A DNA stretch of 64,000 nt, taken from assembly GCA_963575645.1 (NCBI GenBank), contig OY754470.1, positions 24,844,501-24,908,500 of the forward strand, read 5' to 3'. Positions 55,453-64,000 of the stretch are shown here, piece by piece (positions within the stretch are counted from its first letter, which is position 1; every line of letters begins with the position of its first letter). Origin of the DNA: Xanthostigma xanthostigma. Its lineage: Eukaryota; Arthropoda; Insecta; Raphidioptera; Raphidiidae. The notes under the pieces were generated by a model. It was not told where the DNA came from. It saw only the letters and a program-made list of their open reading frames with translations, and searched no databases. The translations under genes were made by a program, and so were the position numbers.

Positions 55453-56247
55453 TCTTTATATATAAAAATTACGTGTCACATGTTTGTCCGCGATGAACTC
55501 CTAAACTACTGAACCGATTTTAAATTTGATTTGCACACCGTGTGCAATGCGACTCAACTTGAAAGATAGGATAGCTTACATTTCAATTTATAGTCGCAAT
55601 ATTATTTGATTGCAAATTATTTGTCTATTCCTTGACAGTCATAATACAACCATATAAGATGGCGATACCTGTTGACTGGATTGAGTGAATATTCAATAGA
55701 TGGCGCAACGAACTTAACAACCATATAAGATGGCGATACCTGTTGACTGGATTGAGTGAATATTCAATAGATGGCGCAACGAACTTAACAACCATATAAG
55801 ATGGCGATACCTGTTGACTGGATTGAGTGAATATTCAATAGATGGCGCAACGAACTTAACAACCATATAAGATGGCGATACCTGTTGACTGGATTGAGTG
55901 AATATTCAATAGATGGCGCAACGAACTTAACAACCATATATCTAGATCGAGGATGTAAAAAAACTGAATATCGTTTAAAACGAATGCTTTTTATTTCGAG
56001 CACGACGGCGCAGCCGGAGTGAACCCTCGAAATAGAGCAAGTGTTTTAAAGATCAGTTATCCACGAATATTTTACGCTATTCTTTTTCGAGCACGACGGC
56101 GCAGCCGGACTGCTCGACATACACACATATACGCCCATGTATATTTTAAAATAGCTAGCAATTAATAAAATAGATAGATAGATGTTCCAATTAAATTGTT
56201 TTATTATTTCACTTTATACGTAGCGAAGCACGTACAGGGCCGCTAGT
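55453..56247 (+). mobile_element. Non-autonomous Helitron with internal minisatellite
   Basis: It starts TCTTTATATATAAAAATTAC after A, the Lepidopteran Helitron 5' style, followed by AACTACTGAACCGATTTT. It ends GTAGCGAAGCACGTACAGGG CCGCTAGT before T. A-T flanks and the CTAGT end fit Helitron insertion. There is no Rep/helicase sequence. Four 71-bp repeats lie inside, followed by a direct duplication of GAGCACGACGGCGCAGCCGG (near 55998 and 56088). Confidence 0.9.
55647..55930 (+). repeat. 71-bp minisatellite, four identical copies
   Basis: Units start at 55647, 55718, 55789 and 55860 with CAACCATATAAGATGGCGAT; all four read identically. A ten-base start of a fifth unit follows. Confidence 0.97.
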
Positions 56248-58620
56248 TTATTTATAAAATAAAATTTGCCAAGTGATAACTTAGCACCTTCTTAGATCTC
56301 ACTTTTTTCGGCAAAGCCGGCAAACCCACTTGTTCTTTATATATCGAACTTGGCATATTTCTCCAATGTATGTTTTTGGTAGTATTTCAGCACTTTTGTA
56401 GTTATTATATTCTTACTTATTCTAAATAAACATTAGCTGGACACATTATATTATCGTTTTATACCACAATTCATTACATCATACTGACTAGACGCGAGTG
56501 GTCTTCGGATGACCGGTTGATGCATCGGGACAATGCTCTCAGTACCGGCTAAACGCTTGTAAATTATGATGATCTATATCAGTCAGTGAATGCCCAAAAT
56601 CGCGATTTTTGTACACTCCTGTCTCGGAAACCATTCCACCTAGACGTACTGAATTTGAAATACTGGTTCTTTATAACCTTAACAACCCTCTCCCCTAAAA
56701 AAACAGTTCTGTGACCTAACTAGTCTCAGAGATAGAAGGGAGTCGAAAAAGGCTTGAAATGTTTCGTGTAAGTACAGTGCAAAGTTCTTTGCGAAAAATT
56801 GGCCGGCGTTATGATTTCGGACAATTACTGTTCATAACAGGGAATACTTTTCGGAAATGTGCGAGCAGTAGAAGCCGGTGTGTTCAATGTTGTTGCCGCT
56901 ACAGTGAACGCGTTTGTAGATAATTTCAGGTCCCCAAATAACGCGGGGCCTCCTCCTTTATATTTGAAGGCCATTTATACTACACACCGTCGATTCTGGT
57001 TTATTATATTGATATGTTTACATTATTGTACGTCTGTAGTGGAATACAGCATAGCGGAGGTACAGTGGCGGCAGCTGGAGGCTGGATACGTAACTAGAGG
57101 ACGTACACCTATATCGTGTCTTATACACAATCTTACAATAACTTACTACCGATAGATTGTTTTGTTATGATTCTTTGTTCTTTAATAATTAGCATTTTTT
57201 AAACATTTTTTTCTCTGAAACTTCAAGATATTTAAACTATATTATGTTAAACAGTTATGATTTAAATTATTACACCAGAAAAATAAATAACAGCATCAGT
57301 GATGTCACAAAGTCCATGTATGTATCCTTATACGTGAATTAGTTTTATATCTTTGTGATTATAGCATTGTTGATATAGTGCCCGCGGTGAGAGTTGAAGC
57401 CAGGCACGTCATCAATAATATGGTAGTGAACGCCTACTTGCCCGCAGACAGTAGCGTGTGGAATAAATTCGATATATCCATTTATAGCGGTAGAATAAAA
57501 ATAAACACTCGACGCACATGCATCTCCGAAACAGCCAATCAAGCTAGAAGGCGGGCGCACTGCGTTCACGTCACTATGACGCGGTGGCTTCATCTTTCGC
57601 CGCAGCTATTCTGCCCAATAACTTTTCTTGTAAAAATAATTGGAAATTATAGACGCTCGACAAGTCTTACGTCCGTCACTCATAAACAGACGGATGTTTA
57701 CTGAAATAAGCAAATTATTTTTTATTTTCTTTTTTTATCTTATTGCGATCAGTAGAATACAGGTAGGGTAACAAAAATCATCAATGGTATTAAACAAAAA
57801 CTACATGTTTCGCAACACAAATGATCCAAGTGAAACTTCTTACGTAGTTATATATTAATATTGAATAATATAAACATATTTTTGCGATTCATTTTATTTT
57901 ATTTTTATTTTCCATTGCACGTGTATTTTAAATTTACTTTTGACAGTAGATAATAAAATTTCGTTGCGTTTCTATGGCTTCGTCGTCACTTATTTGTGTC
58001 AGTGTTTTCGGTTTCATTTATTTTACTTCCTAAACCGGCGAGATCCCGCAAAAAAAGTTTCACTTCAAAAATCCATTCAACAAAAACATATGATGGTTTC
58101 TTTTCAAAAGAATTTAATAGATAACTATAGTTATTCCCCTTAAGGGGAAACATTGGAATGTAGTTCGTTTTCCATTATTCAAATAGCGCTCCCAGGAACC
58201 TGAAGCTCGGACCAGTCGGTTTGTGTATGCTGGCTGACAGATTCTCTAATACACACACAGACGCTGATGAACTCAGCTGTTGTCTTGTTGTCTTAATTAC
58301 ACCTTGAAACTAGCTGACAATTCCGGTCATGAGTATTATAAATGTTTATGTAAAGTTTAAATAATGGCGGCCAAATACTCATCTAATTATACTGGGCGTG
58401 ACTCCCTGTAGGACATGGAAAAAGTGCCTCGATGAAGTTAATAGTCGGTACTTAAATATCGGCTGAAAAATATTTGCCAAATGTGAAAATGGATCCAAAC
58501 TGACGAAATATATCCAACCTTTTTTAAAATTTGAATTCTAATACCTAAAAGTCAAAAAATACTTTTCTAACATATAAAATGAAAAAAACCCGGCCTTCTT
58601 AGAATTGCCTGGAGAAGGAA
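56248..58620. other. No supported gene; a CpG-richer patch at 57370-57600
   Basis: Open frames exist on both strands around 56859-57155 and 57345-57704, but neither shows a recognisable domain or splice context. The patch could be a promoter or an unseen exon. I assign nothing. Confidence 0.4.
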
Positions 58621-58645
58621 ATGCATGTAAAGAAAGGTTGAGATG

Positions 58646-58720
58646 CTTCTAGAACATTCTAAAGGCGGGGGACGAAGCTATAAAATGCGAGCGGAGTGGT
58701 TGGCAAGTTAGTCAGTCAGT
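58646..58720 (+). promoter_or_regulatory. Heat-shock-type core promoter
   Basis: CTTCTAGAACATTCT (58646-58660) is a perfect three-unit heat-shock element (nTTCnnGAAnnTTCn). TATAAAA follows at 58679-58685. About 33 bp from the TATA start there are two arthropod initiators TCAGT (58712-58716 and 58716-58720). Downstream 400 bp are AT-rich and non-coding, with AATAAATAA near 59081. It could be the U3/R part of a solo LTR or the promoter of a non-coding heat-shock transcript. Confidence 0.7.
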
Positions 58721-59100
58721 TGCAGTTCGTACGTACAGGGGATTACAGACAACTGTGACATAAATTGTTCATTGTCGATACAGCAAGACCGAGGTAGCTG
58801 CTAAGATAGAAGATAAACCATTGAGTGCAATTATATAAATCTGGTTCTACATAAATAGCTTCTGTGTAAATAATCGTGTGAATAAAGTTAATAGACAAAT
58901 GTGAATAAGTGTACTAGATAAACTTTGTTGTGTTTGTGTGTTGTAAATATTTTGTGTACATAATTTAGTGACTATATTCTCTGTTACTTAGTCTTTTATT
59001 TTATTATGTAGAACTGTCGTTATTTTGTTTTTGTTAACATTATTAGTACTGTTACGTTTGAGAAGTACGCTTTCGTTTGTAAATAAATAATTTCCACCAC
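58721..59100 (+). other. Non-coding sequence downstream of the heat-shock promoter
   Basis: No ORF of note, many GTGTG/TGTAAAT stretches, and a possible poly(A) signal AATAAATAA near 59081. This is the length expected for an LTR R-U5 region or a short non-coding RNA. LTR borders (TG...CA with duplication) could not be fixed. Confidence 0.4.
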
Positions 59101-59739
59101 GAACTAGAATGGTTTTGTTACAATACTATGATAGTATTGCGGGGCTAAGACCAATTTTTAAACTTCTTAGGCCAACATCCAACATAAACTGAAATTGATT
59201 GTACCTATTTAGATTAGTAAAACCACACTTCTGATGGATCAAGCTAAATCAAGAGAAAAATAACTGTGAATGGAAACTAATGCAAGGGAAATAAAATTAT
59301 TGTCGTAGGTCTGTGTCAAAATATCGATTTTTTTAAAACAATATGAAAATACATGCAAAACGGTTTGCACGAGTACACTAGTCTATAGTTAAAGTAAAAG
59401 ATGCAATAAGTTCTGAAAAATTAGCTTTTTAAGTAATCATGGACAGTGCCGCGTGTGTGAGAAAGAACTATTAAAATGACTGTAAGCGATCACCGATGCG
59501 ACGAAGCGTAGGCCAAGCTGTGCTGTGCATCCGACAAAATGCAATTAGAATTCTCAAACCAAAATAATATAATAAAATTTATACATCATTAACAGAAAAA
59601 TAATTGCTTTATTATGATTTAAATTATTTTTAACAGTTATAATGCATTTAAAAATCAAATATCATTTTAATTATTTCAACTTGACTTGTGTTGCTGGTCC
59701 AATATAAAAGAAATAATCTTTTATTTACTATCGATTGAA

Positions 59740-60800
59740 TCGGGACATTCGGCGTCCCGATCAAGGGTGAATCGGGACGTGTCCACAGATCCCTGAAATC
59801 GAGACATCTCGCGCAAATCGGGACACTCTACAACCCTAAATCCGCGACTGTCACCGAAGTATAAAGTCAAATTATTATATTGTAATCATAATAGATGAAA
59901 ATTGCGTAAATCACGCTCTATCTAACACAAAAATTAGGAATCACTTTTACAATGACTAGTGATCGCCCAGTGGCCGAAATTTGACCGTAATTCATATAAA
60001 TTTTTAAGTTTGAACATTATTGAGGATTTTGTGAATTTCTCCTGTGCTAATTCGTATACATCGTGAAAAAACATATATTGTACACTTCCCCTCATTACAA
60101 CGAAGAGAACGGTGTATGTTTCTTCAAAATGTGTCCGAATTAACACACTCAAATCGGTACCACACTCCTTTTTATTCTCGTATAGATAAGATCAGTCAAT
60201 GGTTATAGAATAACGAAAATATACACACAACTGAAAAATTCCGTACCAACTTCTCATGACTGAAAAATGTAATTGATTTAATTGGCAAAATGAAGTATGT
60301 ATGTAACGACATTCCATTCATTTATGTCTATATCAGTAGCGTAGCAAGTAAAAACTGTTAAAACAAACCATCCGCAACTAACAAAAATTAACTTTGGTAA
60401 GGCTATACCTACCTAAATTAAATTTTGTAGTAAATTACGTAAGCCGTAACGTAGACATTTTTTAAAAATCTATACATTTAATATATACCTATACTGTGCA
60501 AAATACAACTTTATAATAGGCCTGACGCACAAAAGTTTAGCACGCACATAGGCGAAATGAGCAAACGCCCACAAACAAAAATAGCGTCATGGTGTGTGTT
60601 CTGCTCAGATACAATAAACGTCCACTATTGTTAACCGAACAGTCACTGCGTGCGCACCAAACCCATCTAAAAAGCCACATTCAATCGTGTGAAGCGAACA
60701 AAAAAAAAGACAGTATACTTGAAACCTATAGCAGTCAAATCTAGCGACAAAACCAGCCTCGTATACAGCGACCTTTTTTGAGCAAGACAAAGGTGTCATT
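59740..60800. other. Mixed repeat fragments, no gene
   Basis: 59745-59835 has several CGGGACA/TCGGGAC boxes like those in the element at 60814. 59945-60170 (GATCGCCCAGTGGCCGAAAT) looks like a common Lepidopteran interspersed repeat. 60598-60680 resembles part of the element at 35020-35641. Confidence 0.45.
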
Positions 60801-60813
60801 CTGTATACATATT

Positions 60814-61334
60814 ACATAACGTGACCATTTATTTTTTTACTCAAAACGGGACATCGGTTTATTTACGTCAAATAGCAGGTTCTCAATAAAAAAACACATT
60901 TTTAATGTTTTTTATTCAGGAAAAATCAGATATTAATACAAATTAAAAATATGCCACATAAAATATCTAGTTATATTTATATTTATCACAGGAACATATT
61001 TATATAATTTGCTTATGAGAAAAGAGAAAGGTATATGCACTTATATCTATGATAAACAAATATAGAAATATCAATTGGTTGAAATATAATTGTCAAAAAT
61101 ATGATATAGGTATACAGTTTTTTAAATATTTACATCTTTTTAATTAACGTAAATTTACTTTTTGTAGCTAAAATAGAAACCTGCACTGCTCGCGTCCGGC
61201 GAGCTCCATAATTTTCGCGCGGTTTCGGAAAACGGGACAATTGTGCGTCCCGAAGCTTTCTTTGGGGACAACGGGACAGATAACCGAAAAAAGGGACGGT
61301 CCTGTTCAAAACGGGACGTATGGTCACGTTATGT
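60814..61334. mobile_element. Element with ACATAACGTGACCA ends and GGGAC motifs
   Basis: ACATAACGTGACCATT at the left is mirrored by TATGGTCACGTTATGT at the right. Both ends continue with ACGGGAC boxes (AAAACGGGACAT, AAAACGGGACGT). No transposase visible. Superfamily uncertain, perhaps hAT. Confidence 0.7.
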
Positions 61335-61861
61335 ATACAATAATAATGTCATATTCGGATTCAGCGCACTCGAGAACATATGTATAGAGCTTAGGATTTT
61401 TTAAGATTGTCAATTCAATGAATATCCCTATATCTAAAATCTCGCTAAACAAATATGTAGCTAAAAATCTATAGGTTTTTAGGCTATGCGCCGATGGGCA
61501 CGTTTTCTTAGTGACCTTTAAACTATAAAATAAAATCATTTTCGATCAATTTAACCGAGAACCAAATACCCATAAGGTTTGTGCGGGGTCCTTTCCTCTA
61601 TGTTATCCAATTTCAACGTTAGAACACGATCACTACACAGAATTTTAGATTTTAATGACGGTATGTTTAGCAAAACAAGAAACGTTTAAAAATGATAATG
61701 CAATATTTTTCCAGAATTCATTGTATGTTACAGTATTGTCAACAGAATTCTAAATCACAAAAATGAAAACAAAATCAGCCATGCGCGTAAACAAACAGAA
61801 TAAAATAGAATAGAAATATATCTTTATTTAAAAACACAAAGAAAATTTGATAAAAAGATGT

Positions 61862-62196
61862 ATATTAAGAGTATTCGTCCCTGCAAATTCCCCCTGCACC
61901 CTTCATCTCAAATCTTTTCCCCTCGCCTAAAAACGGTTCGCGCTGTCCCGACGCTATTTTTAAAGCTAGAGGGCTCTGGTAAACGCCAAATGAAAGACAA
62001 AGAATCAGACTACAGATCCTTCAGGCGAATTTTTTGAAAAACAGTTTCGCCTACGTGTGAAATATTACGTAACGTTTACCAGAACCCTCTAGCTTTAAAA
62101 ATAGCGTCGGGAGAGCGCGAACCGGTTTTAGGCGAGGGGAAAAGATTTGAGATGAAGGGTGCAGGGGGTGTTTGCTGGGACGAATACTCTTAATAT
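61862..62196. mobile_element. Fold-back MITE with ~125-bp arms
   Basis: ATTAAGAGTATTCGTCCCTG at the left mirrors GGGACGAATACTCTTAAT at the right. Arms share CATCTCAAATCTTTTCCCCT, GACGCTATTTTTAAAGCTAG and more. The central loop is about 80 bp. A diverged relative lies at 27270-27505. Confidence 0.9.
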
Positions 62197-62199
62197 TAG

Positions 62200-63120
62200 T
62201 ATAAACAACATGATTGCAATCTTTTCTTTAATTCAGACTTCTTTGCCGCCTGTGCCGGTAGTGTGTTGTGTATTCGAAGCGCCGCACACTCAGGACTATT
62301 GAAAAGAAGCAATAAGTTACACTTAGGTAAAATGATTTTCTTATTGTGACGTGTTTGATAATTATGTTTAGTACAAGAAAGAGAAAATCTGTTTTTATGC
62401 TTTTGTATAGCACAGAGAAAAATAAATGTACATTGAAGGAACAGTTAAGATGTGATGTTTCATAAAATACTTCTTACAACTATCTCGAAAGCCAAGATTA
62501 AAATATAGTTCTAATGGCTTTTTTCTGCAGCAAAAAAATTCTATTGATCGCGGAGGCGCTACAGCCCCAAAACATGATTCCATATTTGACGTGTTGGAAG
62601 AAATATGCATAATAAGTAGTCAGGTCTAAATTAAGATCATAGCAACTATGATGTATTTTCCGCAGAGCAAATAAAGATCTTGCTATAGCTTAGAACTTAA
62701 ATTGGAAATGTGTTGAGTTCAGTTTAGGGTATCTGAAATAATAATAACAATAATAAACAAGAACGGCATTATAATTGTTAAATTTACACACAAAAAATAA
62801 GAGAGGAAATTGCTTTTCTTCAATTTGCATATTATTAAACGAACCAACTGTCAGTTATATATCTAATTTAAATACACATTAAAAAAAATAAAGAAAACAT
62901 TACTAACTGTATGTATTGCGTCTGTAATTTTGAAAGAAAAATATAAGCAGAAATAACCAAATGTGTATACGATCTTTTGTCTCCATAAATACAGAAATTA
63001 TAATATATCTGAGCCCAAAAATCAAAAAAAATCGTCGAATTTCTCCCTTCCAAATAAATTTTTGCAGTACAACTTCTTCAGGTGCGACTTGAGAGTAACT
63101 CAAATCATTTTATGGACGGA
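62200..63120. other. No gene or element recognised
   Basis: AT-rich sequence with only short random frames on both strands. Confidence 0.5.
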
Positions 63121-63124
63121 AGTA

Positions 63125-63378
63125 TTCGGACGCAGTTTCCACTACTGACAGATAGCAGCATCAAAACTCATCAGTGTAGAAACCATCTTGCACCAAAGGT
63201 GAAACATAGCTACGGACAAAAATCAATAAGCATAGCCAACGTTATTTAATTTACGAATGATTTAATTTGTGAGTGCAAATATTTCCCAAAAAATGAGAGT
63301 GGTAAAAACTCATTAAAAAATATTTTACTTCAACCGCGCGTAAAAGTTATACAAGCACTCATATTTTTTTGTGGACCT
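63125..63378 (-). repeat. Dispersed repeat family Y, copy 2
   Basis: The minus strand reads GTAGCTATGTTTCACCTTTG and AAGATGGTTTCTACACTGAT, matching 42485-42540. Its AACTTTTACGCGCGG box matches 42255. Confidence 0.65.
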
Positions 63379-64000
63379 TATTTGAATTACATAGAAACCA
63401 AGCGTTTTTTATTAGTTTATCAATTTAAAAAAAAAGACAAGAAGAGATTAAGACGAAATGGCCATCGATGAAACGATACCGAGATGATTTTTTCAAAAAT
63501 GTCTTCTCAATTCGTGCGAAGCTCTACAAACAGGGTTGCTCGATTTGTCAGAAAAACATAGTGGTCTGGAGGGGGGGATAGGAGCGACGTTAGTGCCAAT
63601 TAGATTTTAACCATTTTATTAGTTAAAATATAATGAACAAAGTAACAGCCAGTCTAATAAATTACTTGCTTTCTTTAGAAATAAAACAAATTAAAATCTT
63701 CTTTCTGAACAGAAAAAGCAATTATCTTCTATCCATAAATCCCTCGTATATATTGCCTGTATTAGGTTATATTATAATTTCTGTAGGGATAGTTTCGCTA
63801 ACTTTATCATACGATTTCAAAAAATCAAAACACTTTTTTTTTTTACCCGGATATAACAATGAAAACCGGAATGTCCGGGTGAAAATCGAATACAAACTCA
63901 CCTTTACTTGATCACAAAATTCCCGTGAGAAAAGTCTAAGTTTGGACATACGCGTTTAAAATCGAAGTGAAAAACTTTCCAAACTCGACAAGCATTGCCA
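63379..64000. other. No gene recognised at the right edge
   Basis: AT-rich sequence. The frame at 63633-63911 has hydrophobic stretches but no family signature or splice context. Confidence 0.45.

Noticed and set aside
55647-55930. CRISPR-like array
   Set aside because: The four 71-bp units are directly adjacent with no spacers, inside a eukaryotic Helitron.
57345-57704. Overlapping open frames on both strands as the missing receptor first exon
   Set aside because: Neither has a credible signal peptide followed by a phase-1 donor.

Overview
The window looks like a piece of a Lepidopteran (moth or butterfly) nuclear chromosome. It is AT-rich, has short coding exons with GT-AG introns, and has no bacterial features. 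It carries transposon ends typical of Lepidoptera: Helitrons ending in CTAGT after a GC-rich hairpin, and hAT, pogo, Harbinger and TTAA elements. The species assignment is an inference from these families.

Two host genes can be reconstructed, both on the minus strand. Gene 1 (1-3973, running off the left edge) encodes a protein with an N-terminal C3HC4 RING-like finger followed by seven C2H2 zinc fingers on four exons; its 3' end is outside the window. Gene 2 (13033-27122) encodes a single-pass cell-surface receptor with four Ig domains, four fibronectin type III domains, a membrane helix and a cytoplasmic tail on fifteen visible exons. Intron phases agree at every junction. The plan is closest to the DCC/protogenin (IGDCC) group. 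The exon with the start codon and signal peptide was not found.

From 4831 to 13032 I see almost no transposon and no convincing gene. It lies directly downstream of the receptor stop codon and may be a very long 3' UTR. The receptor introns hold several hAT elements, one of them a three-level nest (hAT carrying a hAT carrying a pogo element).

From 27.1 to 64 kb there is no host gene I can support. The region is a dense patchwork of hAT, Helitron, Harbinger, TTAA-flanked and fold-back elements. The most striking is a near-perfect inverted repeat with 573-bp arms (39478-40700); several shorter hairpins lie around it. Such structures could feed an endogenous siRNA pathway if transcribed. A compact heat-shock-type promoter (perfect HSE, TATA box, arthropod initiator) sits at 58646-58720 with no coding sequence after it.

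Most transposon boundaries rest on target-site duplications or inverted ends read directly. Family names rest on recognised end sequences and protein motifs, without any database search.
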